Shown in pieces: positions 1 through 11,222 of a DNA stretch of 64,000 bases. The stretch covers positions 17,827,020-17,891,019 of the forward strand of contig NC_041019.1 in NCBI RefSeq assembly GCF_004193775.1, in the 5' to 3' direction. The stretch is from Glycine soja (taxonomy: Eukaryota; Streptophyta; Magnoliopsida; Fabales; Fabaceae). Position numbers and translations under genes: made by a program. Numbering within the stretch: position 1 is the first letter of the stretch; every line of letters begins with the position of its first letter. The notes under the pieces were generated by a model, which was given only the letters and a program-made list of their open reading frames with translations, was not told where the DNA came from and made no database searches.

Positions 1-640
1 CAGGAGTCTCCTCTGCAGCTTGATCATCTTCCTCAGTTGATCCCTCTTCACTGGGTGAAGGGAGTGCTTCAGCATTTGGAGCGGAAGATGTTGGAACATC
101 TTTCTTGACATCAGGCACAGAAACATTTGGGTTGGACGATGTTGGGACATCTTTCTCAGCATCAGGCACAGAAGCATCTTTCAGAAAGCTACTCACAATA
201 CTGCGGATTTTCTTGTCCATCTCCGTGTCTACTTCCCTAGAACTCGTTGCAGAGCTAGGGTTTTCAGCAATCTTCACTCCCTGTGGTCTTCTGGGAACCA
301 GTTTCTCAGGGACAGAAGCTTGACCAGGAATTACTTGTATGGGATGGATGTTGAATTCTGGTTGTTCCTGGTGTGGAGATGATGGGACAGATGGTGAACC
401 AGAAGCTGCAGTTTCTTTTGATGAGGTAGCCATGGAAAAGCAGAGCGTTTGGAATGATTTCGTAAATCTCAGAAAACTATTGGGAAATGCTGATGAAAAC
501 ACGAATGTCAAGCAGATATATATTTGAATGAGGAATGTAGAGGGCCGTGTGAAGCAACGGTCGAATTTTCCTTGGTTCAGTAGTGAACGTGCTATTAATG
601 CTAAGTGATTCGTTTGGGCACGTTCAGATTGCTGTAGTTG
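1..640 (-). CDS. Env-like ORF of SIRE1 (partial, in frame with gag-pol after a leaky stop)
   Basis: This is the N-terminal part of the envelope-like protein that sireviruses carry downstream of pol. Read on the minus strand it is open from the codon after the gag-pol stop (640) to the window edge, 213 codons, with no stop. The first ATG in frame is at 433-431. The 69 codons before it are open in the same frame and include a hydrophobic stretch around 545-470. After the ATG the sequence is rich in Ser, Pro, Thr and acidic residues and has two near-identical VPDxxKDVPTSS blocks. Read-through expression of the env-like ORF is established for SIRE1. The true function of the protein is unknown. 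The C-terminus, where further hydrophobic or coiled-coil segments are expected, is outside the window. Confidence 0.85.
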
Positions 641-643
641 CTA
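635..643 (-). promoter_or_regulatory. Leaky stop context UAG-CAA-CUA between pol and env-like ORF
   Basis: The gag-pol stop TAG (643-641) is followed directly by CAA CTA, which matches the UAG CAR YYA consensus known from tobamoviral read-through. The frame stays open after it for 213 codons to the window edge. Stop-codon suppression with this context has been reported for SIRE1. Confidence 0.88.
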
Positions 644-3600
644 TAATTCCTCTAGCACACAAATGCCCAGCTTGCCCCTCAGTTTTTCAAACTGATTTGC
701 ATCCAAAGCCTTTGTGAAAATATCTGCTATTTGTTCCTCAGTGTCAACATGCTTCAGTGTGATCACTTTATCATCAACAAGATCTCTGATATAGTGATGT
801 CTAATGTCAATTTGCTTGGTTCTGCTGTGTTGAACAGGATTTTTAGAAATATTAATAGCACTCATGTTGTCACAGTACAATGTCATGACATCTTGTTCGA
901 CATTGTACTCCTTCAGCATCTGCTTCATCCAAACTAGCTGTGAACAGCTGCTTCCTGCTGCAATATACTCGGCTTCTGCTGTAGATAGGGACACACAGTT
1001 TTGCTTCTTGCTGAACCATGAAATAAGATTGGTTCCCAAATAGAAGCATCCACCAGAAGTGCTTTTTCTGTCATCTGCACTTCCAGCCCAATCAGCATCA
1101 CAATACCCAACCAGCATTGGATTTGAACAATGACAGTACATAATCCCATAGTCACTGGTGCCATTTACATATTTCAAAATTCTCTTTACTTGAGTCAAGT
1201 GACTTATCTTAGGATTGGCTTGATATCTTGCACAAACACCTACTGCATAGGTGATGTCGGGTCTGCTAGCTGTTAAATATAATAAGCTCCCTATCATGCT
1301 TCTGTACAGGCTTTGATCAACACTGGTGCCAGCTTCATCCTTTGACAGCTTCAAGTGAGTAGGTGCAGGTGTTCTTTTATGGCTGGCATTCTCCATCCCA
1401 AACTTCTTGACAATGTTCTTTGCATACCTGCTTTGTGAGAGGAATATGGAGTCCTCCATCTGCTTCACTTGAAGTCCCAGAAAATAAGTCAGCTCTCCAA
1501 CAAGACTCATCTCAAATTCAGATTGCATCTGTTGGACAAAATGTCGAAGCATCTCATTCGACATCCCTCCAAACACAATGTCATCAACATATATCTGTGC
1601 AATCATCAAGTTTTCAGCATCTTGTTTGACAAAGAGAGTCTTGTCAATTCCTCCCTTCCTATACCCTTGCTGAGTAAGGAACTCTGTCAGCCTTTCATAC
1701 CAAGCTCTTGGAGCTTGCTTCAATCCATAGAGAGCCTTCTTGAGCCTGTATACATGATCTGGATGAGTCGGGTCTGCAAATCCCTTTGGCTGCTCCACAT
1801 AGACTTCTTCATTCAGGTATCCATTCAGAAATGCGCTCTTCACATCCATCTGGTACAGCTTGAATTTGAGGATGCAAGCCACACCAAGTAATAATCTGAT
1901 GGACTCAAGTCTAGCAACTGGGGCAAAAGTCTCATCAAAGTCTACACCTTCAATCTGAGTGTAGCCTTGAGCAACCAGTCTGGCCTTGTTTCTGGTTATG
2001 ACACCTTCTTCATTGGTTTTGTTCTTGAAGATCCACTTGGTGCCAATCACATTAGTTCCCTCGGACCTAGGAACTAGCTCCCAGACTTCATTCCTTTTGA
2101 ATTGCTCCAATTCTTCTTGCATGGCATTGATCCAGAACTCATCTGTCAGTGCCTCTTTCACGTTCTTGGGCTCAATTTTGGAGACAAAACATGAGTTTGA
2201 GACGCTCTCAACCTCCCTTGATCTTGTAGTGACCCCTCTGTTTGGATCTCCTATAATCAGCTCCTTGGGGTGCATCTTCTGGATTCTAATGGAGGGTCTC
2301 TTGTCAGGTTGGTTGATGTTTGAATCATCTGTAGCAGGATCAGAGTTTTCTGCATTTTCTCCACTTTTAGCTGCATCTGCTACATTGTCTCCCGATGTTC
2401 TGACATCTTCTTCGACATCTTTCTTTCTTGCTGGAGACAGATCATCAACAACCACATTGATGGATTCCATCACTGTTCTGGTTCTGGAATTGAATACTCT
2501 ATATGCTCTGCTGTTTGTAGAGTATCCCAGGAATATTCCTGCATCACTCTTGGGATCCATCTTTCTCCTTTGCTCTCTATCTGCCAAGATGTAACATGGA
2601 CTTCCAAAGATGTGAAAGTGCTTGACAGATGGCTTCCTCCCTTTCCAGATTTCATACAGGGTGGTAGAAGTCCCTCTTCTCAGTGTGACTCTGTTGTGGA
2701 TGTAGCATGCTGTGTTCATGGCTTCGGCCCAGAGATTATAGGGAAGTTCTTTGGCATGAAGCATGACCCGAGCAGCCTCTTGCAAGGTCCTGTTTTTCCT
2801 TTCAACTATGCCATTCTGTTGTGGTGTAATGGCTGCAGAGAACTCATGAGTGATGCCTTCAGATGTGCAGAATTCAGTGAACCTGCTGTTTTCAAATTCT
2901 CTGCCATGGTCGCTCCTGATTCTCTTGATCACACAGTCCTTTTCTCTTTGAAGTCTTAGACTCAACTCTTTGAATACTTCAAAGGTTTCTGATTTCTCTC
3001 TGATAAAGTTGACCCAGGTAAATCTGGAGAAATCATCCACAACAACATAGGCATACCTCTTTCCTCCAAGGCTTTCAACTTGCATAGGCCCCATCAAATC
3101 CATGTGAAGTAGTTCCAGTACCCTGGAAGTGGTCTGATGTTGAAGCTTCTGGTGGGACATCTTGACTTGCTTTCCAATCTGACATTCACCACAGATTCTG
3201 CCTTCTTCTATTTTCAGATTGGGGAAGCCTCTAACAGCACCTTTGTCAATGATTTTCTTCATGCCTCTTAAGTGCAGATGTCCAAATCTTTGATGCCATA
3301 TTCTGACTTCTTCTTCTTTGGAGGATAGACATGTGGAGGAGTAGCTGGTTTCTTGAGGTGTCCATAGGTAACAATTGTCCTTTGATCTGTTGCCCTTCAT
3401 TAGAACTTCACTCTTCTCATTTGTCACCAAGCATTCTGACTTTGTGAAGTTTACATTGAATCCTTCATCACACAGCTGACTGATGCTGATCAAGTTTGCA
3501 GTCAGTCCCTTCACCAGCAGTACTTTGTCCAGACTAGGAAGTCCATCATGAACTAGCCTTCCCATTCCAATGATCTTTCCTTTAGAGCCATCTCCAAATG

Positions 3601-5371
3601 TCACATAGCTAGTGGAGCAGGGCTCAATGTTCACCAGGAATTTTTTAACTCCTGTCATGTGTCTGGAACAGCCGCTATCTAGGTACCAATCTTCCTTAGC
3701 TGATGCTCTAAGTGAAGTATGAACAACAAGACTAACAGTCTTGTGTTTTGGAACCCACATCATCTTCTTTCTGCTGTTGCTGCTTTGAGTTCCATGATGT
3801 GGATGGCCATGTAGATGATAGCAAAAGGGCTTTATGTGACCATACTTGCCACAGTAGTGACACCTCCACTTCTTTCTTTTGCTCTTTTTCTGCTGCATTC
3901 CATGATGTCGAGACCGATGTTGTGACATCGTGGCTCCAGTCCTGTTTTTGGCAGGAACAAATTCTGTCATGGTTGTTCTGCCAGCAGACTTAGGATTAAA
4001 TCCAAGTCCTCTCTGGTTTCCAGCATTCTTTCCAAGTAGCAGCACCTCATCAAGCGTATCTGAGCCTTTATTCAGCATCTTTATTGATTTGGTCATGTTT
4101 TCCAATTTAGAGTTCAGAAAACCGACTTCTCCTTTAAGCTCAGAGATCTCCTCTTTATGTGCCTCCTTCTCAGCCTCCAGGTCTGCAATGACCTTCTTCA
4201 GTTGTGCTTCTTGTTGAAGGATCTTCTCACTTTTGATGCATAGTTTTCTATAGGATGCAGCAAGCTCATCAAAAGTGATTTCACTGTCTGTATCACTTGA
4301 ATCTTCAGCAGTTTCAAATATCCCAGTGAGTGCATTCACATCTCTGTCAGAATCACTTTCTTGTTCACTCTCTGTATCAGATTGACATACAGAGAGTCCT
4401 TTCCTGTGCTTCTTGAGATGAGTGGGACATTCAGCTATGATGTGTCCATAGCCTTCACACCCATGGCATTGAATTCCTTTGCTGTGACTGGGCTTTACAT
4501 CTGATCTTTTCTGGTATTTACTGCCTTTCCTGATGTCGAAAGGGATGTTCTGGACATGTGGTTTCTGCCTCTTGTCCATTCTGTTCAGCACTTTGTTGAA
4601 CTGCTTTCCAAGGAGCACAACTGCATTTGTCAGACCTTCATCAGTATCCAGGTCATACTCATCTTCTTCTCCTTCATCATTGGACACGAAAGCCAGATTC
4701 TTGCTCTTCTTTTCAGCCCTATCCGAGAGTCCTAGCTCAAAGGTTTGAAGAGAACCAATGAGTTCATCTACTCTCATGTTGCAAATGTCTTGGGCCTCCT
4801 CTATTGCAGTGACTTTCATGTCAAATCTCTTAGGCAAGGATCTGAGGATCTTTCTCACCAGCTTTTCATCTGTTATCCTCTCTCCCAAGGCAGTGCAAGC
4901 ATTGGCAATTTCAAGAATGTTCATGTGGAAGTCATGAATACACTCTTCCTCCTTCATCTTCAGATTTTCGAATTTTGTAGCCAAGAGTTGCAATCTGGAC
5001 ATCTTCACTTTGGAGGTTCCTTCATGAGTGATTTTCAGGATCTCCCATGCATCTTTGGCCACTGTGCAAGTGTTGATCAGTCTGAAGATGTTCTTGTCAA
5101 CTCCATTGAATAGTGCATTCAAAGCTTTGGAGTTTCCAAGTGCCAATTCGTCCTCTTCTTTAGTCCAGTCTTCTTCTGGCTTCAATTCATCAGTGGGCTT
5201 TCCTTCTGTGTCCAGCATCTTGGGATGTTCCCAGCCTTTGATGACAGCTTTCCAGGTTCTGCTATCCAGTGATTTGAGGAAGGCCACCATTCTTGCTTTC
5301 CAGTATTCATAGTTGCTTCCATCAAGAATTGGTGGTCTGTTCACTGGTCCTCCTTCTTTCTCCATGTTCAT
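641..5371 (-). CDS. SIRE1-like gag-pol polyprotein (intact, 1576 aa)
   Basis: Copia-order polyprotein with no internal stop. Gag covers about residues 1-520 and has two CCHC knuckles: C302-C305-H310-C315 and C504-C507-H512-C517. Between them lies a Lys/Glu-rich likely coiled coil (about 370-430). The protease motif DSG is at 565-567. The integrase has HHCC residues H693, H698, C727, C730 and a DDE triad D758, D821, E857, with 35 residues between the last two. Reverse transcriptase spans about 1090-1340 with YVDD at 1261-1264. RNase H has D1425, E1466 and D1501. The order PR-INT-RT-RH marks Copia; two knuckles and the long gag fit Sirevirus. The ATG at 5371 follows a 43-base leader after the PBS; a second in-frame Met is at codon 3. 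The stop is TAG at 643-641 in a read-through context. All catalytic residues expected are present. Confidence 0.96.
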   Translation of the reverse strand: MNMEKEGGPVNRPPILDGSNYEYWKARMVAFLKSLDSRTWKAVIKGWEHPKMLDTEGKPTDELKPEEDWTKEEDELALGNSKALNALFNGVDKNIFRLINTCTVAKDAWEILKITHEGTSKVKMSRLQLLATKFENLKMKEEECIHDFHMNILEIANACTALGERITDEKLVRKILRSLPKRFDMKVTAIEEAQDICNMRVDELIGSLQTFELGLSDRAEKKSKNLAFVSNDEGEEDEYDLDTDEGLTNAVVLLGKQFNKVLNRMDKRQKPHVQNIPFDIRKGSKYQKRSDVKPSHSKGIQCHGCEGYGHIIAECPTHLKKHRKGLSVCQSDTESEQESDSDRDVNALTGIFETAEDSSDTDSEITFDELAASYRKLCIKSEKILQQEAQLKKVIADLEAEKEAHKEEISELKGEVGFLNSKLENMTKSIKMLNKGSDTLDEVLLLGKNAGNQRGLGFNPKSAGRTTMTEFVPAKNRTGATMSQHRSRHHGMQQKKSKRKKWRCHYCGKYGHIKPFCYHLHGHPHHGTQSSNSRKKMMWVPKHKTVSLVVHTSLRASAKEDWYLDSGCSRHMTGVKKFLVNIEPCSTSYVTFGDGSKGKIIGMGRLVHDGLPSLDKVLLVKGLTANLISISQLCDEGFNVNFTKSECLVTNEKSEVLMKGNRSKDNCYLWTPQETSYSSTCLSSKEEEVRIWHQRFGHLHLRGMKKIIDKGAVRGFPNLKIEEGRICGECQIGKQVKMSHQKLQHQTTSRVLELLHMDLMGPMQVESLGGKRYAYVVVDDFSRFTWVNFIREKSETFEVFKELSLRLQREKDCVIKRIRSDHGREFENSRFTEFCTSEGITHEFSAAITPQQNGIVERKNRTLQEAARVMLHAKELPYNLWAEAMNTACYIHNRVTLRRGTSTTLYEIWKGRKPSVKHFHIFGSPCYILADREQRRKMDPKSDAGIFLGYSTNSRAYRVFNSRTRTVMESINVVVDDLSPARKKDVEEDVRTSGDNVADAAKSGENAENSDPATDDSNINQPDKRPSIRIQKMHPKELIIGDPNRGVTTRSREVESVSNSCFVSKIEPKNVKEALTDEFWINAMQEELEQFKRNEVWELVPRSEGTNVIGTKWIFKNKTNEEGVITRNKARLVAQGYTQIEGVDFDETFAPVARLESIRLLLGVACILKFKLYQMDVKSAFLNGYLNEEVYVEQPKGFADPTHPDHVYRLKKALYGLKQAPRAWYERLTEFLTQQGYRKGGIDKTLFVKQDAENLMIAQIYVDDIVFGGMSNEMLRHFVQQMQSEFEMSLVGELTYFLGLQVKQMEDSIFLSQSRYAKNIVKKFGMENASHKRTPAPTHLKLSKDEAGTSVDQSLYRSMIGSLLYLTASRPDITYAVGVCARYQANPKISHLTQVKRILKYVNGTSDYGIMYCHCSNPMLVGYCDADWAGSADDRKSTSGGCFYLGTNLISWFSKKQNCVSLSTAEAEYIAAGSSCSQLVWMKQMLKEYNVEQDVMTLYCDNMSAINISKNPVQHSRTKQIDIRHHYIRDLVDDKVITLKHVDTEEQIADIFTKALDANQFEKLRGKLGICVLEEL

Positions 5372-5414
5372 CAGAATTTATCTCCCCAGATCTCACTCTG
5401 TGATTTCGAGTGTT

Positions 5415-5427
5415 GGCTCTGATACCA
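5415..5427 (-). other. Primer-binding site, initiator tRNA-Met type
   Basis: The minus strand reads TGGTATCAGAGCC two bases after the LTR end. This is the usual Copia PBS complementary to the 3' end of plant initiator tRNA-Met. Confidence 0.92.
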
Positions 5428-5974
5428 ATTGAAATTCTGATACCAGGGGACAGATGTCGTACAGGATGTCACGACATCACGCTTCAGAACATGCAGTTTA
5501 TGTGTGTCCGTATGAACAGATTAAACAAGTAATAACACAAGAGAATTGTTTACCCAGTTCGGTGCAACCTCACCTACATCTGGGGGCTACCAAGCCAGGG
5601 AGGAAATCCACTCTCAATAGTGTTAGTTCAAGGTCTAACAACCCCTGTTTACAACCTTCTCACCTAACCACTACCCGTGCGATCTCTACCTAAGACCCAA
5701 TCTTAGATATGAGAACCTCTGCTCACTCCCTCTCACTCACACTCCTGTGTTTACAATTTATTCAAAGACACACCAGAGATCAACTCTGAACAAATGGGAT
5801 CAACCCTACACACTAGAGATCAACTCTAGACACAAGAGATCAACTCTACACACTCAGGTCCAACACTTGATGTTAGTATACCATCAAGGTGGCTCACAAA
5901 AACACTCAAGTCCTAAAACTCACAAAATAACTCTTCAATCCCGGACTTGCTCCAGAACTCGTGCAGCCTCCATG

Positions 5975-5982
5975 ATTATATA
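5975..5982 (-). promoter_or_regulatory. TATA box in SIRE1-like LTR
   Basis: The minus strand reads CTATATAATC here, about 545 bases upstream of the LTR 3' end, in a GC-richer neighbourhood. It is the best candidate core promoter for the genomic RNA. Confidence 0.55.
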
Positions 5983-6240
5983 GCCGTGTACGATTCTGGG
6001 CTGCAAGTTCTTGATGCTGGAGGAGATCTATCTTCTTCCTGAAAATCTGCAGTTAAAGAACTAAAAGATAACTTTTGATCTTTTAGTTTGAATCTTTAAT
6101 CTTTAATCTTTAATCCCTGAACGAACTCTTCTACTTTGAAATTCGAACCATAATGATCTTTTAATTCGTTCCTAAAGATAGATCTTCTAATCTCTTGCTA
6201 ACTGCACAATAATCTGTTAAAGATATAACAGATTTATATG

Positions 6241-6446
6241 TCCAGTATTTTCGGGCCAGATGTCAGGACATCGTATCCGACATCTTGGATCCTGCAGCTT
6301 CAATGCTTCACTTGACTTTTATCTTGCATTGTACAGCACTTCCAGTGTTTTCGAGCAGGATGTCAGGACATTGTATCCGACATCGTGGATCCTTCAACTT
6401 CAATTCTTCATTAGACATTTTATCTTGCCTTGTGCATTGTGCAGCC
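6241..6446 (-). repeat. Two 100-bp direct repeats in the SIRE1-like LTR upstream region
   Basis: Units begin with TCCAGT at 6241 and 6341. Both contain AGGACATYGTATCCGACATC and a GGATCC core. They lie upstream of the TATA box in transcription order, where duplicated enhancer blocks occur in many LTRs. The palindromic GATGTCGGATACRATGTCC core is the best conserved part. Confidence 0.7.
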
Positions 6447-6576
6447 CGTTCTTATTCCTTGTCATAACGTTGGACATCATGTGCAGCAACTCCAGCTTTC
6501 CTTCATTGTCTAAGTGCTTATGTTTTAACAAAATCTTAGCCAATCTTTTAAAGCTCAGTAGAGCTAAACACTAACA

Positions 6577-8431
6577 AGTTTTGTAAAGAGTATAATGACG
6601 TAGAGTCATTTCAGGTTTGATTTCAACCTAATTAAAGGTCTTGTCACCCATTTGGTGGGGCTTCCTTTTGTTTTGTGGAGTTTCTCCCCTGATGGTTGTG
6701 AGGAGTTGTTTTGAATTGCCCTTGGTTGAAGGTCTTTCCTAACCAATGAGTGGATAGGTCGCTTGACCTGTTGAGTTCGTCCTTTGATGGTTGTGAGGAG
6801 TATGTGTAAGCTGCACTTGATTGAAGGTCTTGTCATGCAATTTGGTGGTGGGTCATCCTGACATGCAAAAGTACTCCTCTGATAGTTATGAGGAGTGAGT
6901 ATAGGTTCGACCTGGGTAAAGGTTTTGCCTAATAGTGGGGTGACAGTTCGCTTAGTGGAACTTGGACCCTTGACGATGGTTGTCGTAGTTGCTTCATGTG
7001 AGTGGACCAAGGGAGTATCTTGGGTTTTTTAGAAGTATGTACCAAGGTTGAACCTTGGGTTTTCATACCACAGACAAACCTTGGGTTTTGGAGATGTGAG
7101 AACCAAGGGTGGACCTAGGGTTTTTGATAAGCCTGTATTCCTGCACAGATAAAAGTTAGGCATAGGAAAGATTGTCAAGGGTAGACCTTGCGTACATTGA
7201 GCTCCCGTGGGGATGGAACTTAGTAATGGAAAAGGCTTCACCAAGGGTGAACCTTAGGTTTCTTGAACCTTGGACCAAGGACATCTTTGCCCTTAGTTTT
7301 GTCAAGCCTACAGAGCTGTGTCGAGGCTTACCAAGGACGAGGCTTGGATTTTCTAGACCTGTAAGGATTGGCAAGCGCAAAGCTTTTGGTGAGTCTTGTG
7401 TGCAACATAAGTGTTGTGCTCTGGCATACGTGCCTCTTACAAAGTGGCAAGAAATGGAGGCATGCTGGTGTGAACCAATGGGACTTACGAAGGGCAAACC
7501 TTGGGTTTTGAAGACCCTTTGGAGGATTGACCAAGGAATTGTTTGACTTGGGTTTTGAGCACCATGCTCTTGCATACATGTCGCTCGATGTTGGTGGCCC
7601 ATACTGAAGGCATGGTGATATGCTCTTCCATATATGTCACTCATCATGGGTGACAAATATTGGAGTCATGATGGTAATATGCTTTTGCATGTATGTCACT
7701 CGTCGTGGGCGTCATACACTGAAGACTTAGCAGAGTGCTCGTGTGCACATGCCTCGGGTGGCACATACTGGAGGCTTAGTCAATGGAGGCATGGTGGTAT
7801 GAACTACTAGGACTTATGAAGGGCAAACCTTGGGTTTTGAAGGCTCTTTGGAGGATTGACCAAGGAATTGTCTAACCTGGGTTTTGAGCACCATGCTCTT
7901 GCATACATGCCACTCGCTGTGGGTGGCCCACACTGGAGGCGTGGTGATATATTCTTCCATATATGTCACTCGTCGTGGGTGACACATACTAGATTCATGA
8001 TGATAATATGCTCTTGCATGTATGTCACTTGTCATTTGTGTCATACACTGTAGACTTAGCAGAGTGCTCGTGCGAACATGCCTTGGTTGGCACGTACTGA
8101 AGGCTTAGTAGTATGCTTTTGCATATATGTCACTCGCCATGTGTGTCACTCACCGTGGGTGGCACACACTAGAGTCGTAATGCTAAAAGAAGGGCTAACA
8201 AAGGGAGGACCTTGGGTTTTAGGAGCCTTAAAGGTACGACTATGGATACTCTTGTCTTGATATGAGAAATATGAAAAGAAAGAGATGTAGAATTTTATTG
8301 AGTGCAAATTCCCTTCGTTACCCCAAATGTGCCTCTTTAAAAACTGTTCAAGCCAAAACCCTGGATTTTGTATTTTTGGGACAAAAGACTTGAGTAGGGA
8401 AAAGAGTACAACATTGGGTTTAGAGTGTAGG
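6577..8431 (-). repeat. Repeat-rich 3' region of a decayed Tat-type gypsy element
   Basis: No gene is visible. Read from the pol relic at 8432 toward lower coordinates, this is where the 3' untranslated region should be. It holds three or more imperfect units of about 95 bp at about 6620-6960, keyed by GATGGTTGTGAGGAGT at about 6691, 6785 and 6880. Many copies of a CCTTGGGTTTT motif follow at 7020-7560, then a 329-bp duplication at 7452-8109. Several short ORFs cross this region only because the repeats lack stops in some frames. Confidence 0.55.
7452..8109. repeat. 329-bp tandem duplication
   Basis: The unit 7452-7780 is repeated at 7781-8109. Aligned landmarks include GGGCAAACCTTGGGTTTTGA at 7492 and 7821, and GACTTAGCAGAGTGCTCGTG near 7714 and 8053. 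Copies differ by scattered substitutions and small indels, so the duplication is not recent. Confidence 0.8.
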
Positions 8432-9843
8432 TTAGCTAAAGTAGAACTTCAGGTGGGTGGCATTCCACGTTCGTGAGATTGCTTTGTCATCCAGCTCTTG
8501 TAGTCGGTACGCTCTATTGTCTAGGTTGGCTATGACCCTGAAGGGGCCTTCCTAGTTGGGGCCAAGCTTTCCTACTCGGGGATATTTTATGGCTTCACCT
8601 TGCACTCACCGTACGAGGTTGTCAGGTTGAAAAGCTCGTGGTTGAACCTTTGTATTATATCTTCTGGTTGCTTGATATTTAAAAGCTTCTTCTCTAATAT
8701 TTACCATTTCTCAGACTTCTTTAATGGGTTCAAGTTCCACCCTTATATTTTCTTCATTTTGTTGTTGCTAGAACAGTAGTCTTTTTGTCGACCGTTCCCC
8801 GACTTCAACGGGGATCATGGCATCAGTGTCATATATGACCCAGTAAGGAGTTTCGTTGGTGGTTGTCTAAGGTGTACAGTGGTGTACCTAGAGTATGCTG
8901 TAGAATTCTTCTTTCCATGGACCCTTAGACTTATCAAGTCGAGTTCGCCGGGCCCTAAGGATGACTGTGTTAGCTGCCTCTGCCTATTTGTTAGTCTAAG
9001 GATGTTCGATAGAGGTGACCAGGTGCTTGATGGCTAGCCTTGTTAGAAAGTCTTTATAAGTCTGAGCTTTGAATTGGGTGTCGTTGTCGGTGACAATGGC
9101 ATATGGGAGGCTGTACCTACAGATGACGTGCTTCTAGGTGAATTTTTCCACCTCGCTGGCTGTAATTTCCCGAAGTGATCTTACGTCTATCCACTTGGTG
9201 AAGTAGTCAATGGCGACTAGTAAGTACTTGACAGCTCTTAAGGCCTTTGGCAGTGGTCCTAGTATGTCCATTCCTCACATGACGAAGGGCCAAGGTGAGC
9301 TTAGACTGTGAAGGTTGTTAGGAGGAATGCATGGCAAGCCTGCAAACTCTTGACATCATCTACATTTCTTGGTAAAGTCAAGGGCATCTGCCTTGAGTGT
9401 TCACCAGTAATAGCCAGCTCTCACCACTTTGGTGGCTAGGGAGTGTCCTTCGGTATGGAGACCGCAGATCCTTTCGTGAAGTTCTCTCATGACGTTGTCT
9501 GCCTGTTGACTATTTAGGCATTTGAGTAGAGGTGTTGTCAACCCTCTTTTGAATAGCTCACCATCAAGGATAACATAGTAGTTGGCCTTTTATTTGAGGC
9601 GTCGAGGAGGCATTGGGCTTCTTCCTCATTTGGTGGTAGGATCCCCCAAATTAGGAATTCTTGTAGGGGGTCATCCACTTTGGTTCCTTCTCTTCTCCGG
9701 CCATAATTTCCTCAGCATCTATGGTGGCAGTTTGGAGCGTCTCCTGGATGATAGTCTTGAGATGCCTGACCTTCTTGGTGCTAGCCAGCTCGGAGAGTAG
9801 GTTTTCTCGGGTATTACTTTCCTTGGGGATGTAGTAAATTGGT
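8432..9843 (-). pseudogene. Ty3/gypsy (Tat-lineage) RNase H linker and integrase relic
   Basis: On the minus strand the sequence encodes, with frameshifts and stops, the end of an RNase H plus linker (NTRENLLSELASTKK at about 9820-9770). The integrase core follows, with KALRAVKYLLVAIDYFTKW (about 9245-9191), the second Asp in IVTDNDTQF (about 9097-9071), and the Glu in AEAAN (about 8970). The C-terminal part (GPFRV, then RTWNATHLK) ends at a TAA at 8434-8432. Two stops at 9000-8970 sit where relatives have Gln, and another at about 8550 where relatives have Trp. The RT and protease are absent: homology stops near 9843, where repeat copy A starts. The linker and motif style fit the Tat lineage. 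It cannot encode a working enzyme. Confidence 0.85.
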
Positions 9844-11222
9844 GAATATGATTATGGTGGCGTATATTGAATGTTGAATGAGTTGGCATATCATGCATAC
9901 ATGGATAATTGACATTGCATATGAGTAGCCATGTAAGTTGAGGGTGCTTGGTGAGCTCTTAACCTAGTGATGGAGGTTTTTGTGTTGGCTAAAACTTAAT
10001 GGGCCTATAAAATAGATGGGTGGGCAAACCCCTATAGAGGTTAAGGTCTTTGCAAGCCTTATTGAGATAACCCACAAAGTAGAGTGAGGTTAGAAACTTC
10101 AAAGCAATAATAAAGAAAGCTAATAGAAGAGGAGATGAATTATCTGGCACTTGACCAAATGGAAGTAGAGTCAGATGAATAGAACTTATACTATCTTAGC
10201 CATTTTATGCTGGCTGACGACAATAAAGGAAAGTGCCTCAAGGAAATGAAATCTCTCATTCTTTCATTGAGGAGCGATAAGAGCCAGAATCACTTCATCA
10301 AAATGTGATATAGCATAGAAGCTAAGCTTAACTGGCGAGGAGACAAAGTTCTATTCCTATTCACTCTCAAGTCCTAAGTTCATCTTTTTTCCCAATAAAG
10401 TAAGAAAGAAGGGAATCTCCAAACCACTCAACTATGAGAGAGAGGGAGTGTGAAGGCATCAGTGGAGTAGCAATCACCAATCCTAACGACCTAAAAGTCA
10501 AATATGGAAGCAACTCGAGCAGGGCTAATTTGAGTCTCCCTGAATGGTCAAAAGGTGAAAATCTCCTTGAAGTAAAGCATCAACATGGGATATCATGATT
10601 CATGTACATGTGCTTTTGTACTTGTGACTTGAGAATGAAGTGATATTTGGTGATTGTGAGAAGGCCTTTATATTGTTAGTGTTGATGGGTTTTTAAACCC
10701 TTCTTAAGATGAATTTATATCATTTAAGTATTTCCTATATATATTATGTTTCTTTTTCAAATGAACTTACCCTTGCATTTTTTGTTGAACCATAATGATT
10801 GTGTCACTTGACACTAGAGCAAACAATGTTGTTGCTTTTGAGGATATTGCTAATCATGGTAGAGGTGGACTTGTTAGTGGGCTTAGGGCTGAGATCTGAC
10901 TCTTGGACATTTTATTTATGCTTGGTTTTAGTGGAGACCCACTTAGGGATTATATATGATTATAAAAATTGTATTTATTCCTTTAAGGGAACCCTTAAGC
11001 TCTATTTTATCTACCTTGAGATATTTTTTATCTTGTAGTGCTCTAAGGCACAACTCCTTTGTGTTTTATATATGATGATTAGATAATATGCTTAGAATTG
11101 TGAAAAAAAATCATGAGCATTTTTCATTAATTAAATTAATTAAAGAGTTTTAAAAGGACTAAAAAAGGAATTCTTCCACGTAGTAGTTTTAGTGTTCATG
11201 TAATCACATCATGGGTCGTTAC
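9844..11222 (+). repeat. LTR-like repeat family, copy A (truncated)
   Basis: No gene is visible. The stretch shares collinear landmarks with copies B and C: GGCATGTAAGTTGAGG-type sequence, GGTTAAGGTCTTTGCAA, CCCGAATGGTCA-like and AAAAGGTGAAATCTCC motifs. It ends with GGGTCGTTACA near 11222, matching the ends of B (14137) and F. Bases 10120-10400 have no counterpart in B and may be a small insertion. The family has the character of a long LTR or a non-autonomous LTR element, but I see no coding sequence that would classify it. Confidence 0.55.

Larger units (their letters stand above)
1..6576 (-). mobile_element. SIRE1: SIRE1-like Copia (Sirevirus) retrotransposon, left part outside window
   Basis: The order read on the minus strand is 5' LTR (6576 to 5430), PBS, a single gag-pol ORF, and an env-like ORF running off the window edge. 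The gag-pol ORF is intact over 1576 codons, and the PBS and leaky stop are preserved, so this is a young and possibly recently active copy. The 3' LTR and left target-site duplication lie outside the window. Bases 6577-6581 (AGTTT) are the expected right copy of a 5-bp duplication and cannot be confirmed here. The element sits beside a much more decayed gypsy relic. Confidence 0.93.
5430..6576 (-). repeat. 5' LTR of SIRE1-like element (1147 bp)
   Basis: The boundary at 5430 is set by the PBS and the terminal CA (minus strand ...TTTCA). The boundary at 6576 is set by the terminal TG (minus strand TGTTAG). The upper boundary is less certain because the second LTR is not in the window. It contains a TATA box and a duplicated block near its 5' end. 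Confidence 0.8.

Noticed and set aside
731..5312. Many plus-strand ORFs of 60-200 codons opposite gag-pol
   Set aside because: Shadows of the intact minus-strand polyprotein; no own domains.
7029..8260. Overlapping ORFs on both strands up to 166 codons
   Set aside because: They come from stop-poor tandem repeats; the same peptides recur in the duplicated copy.
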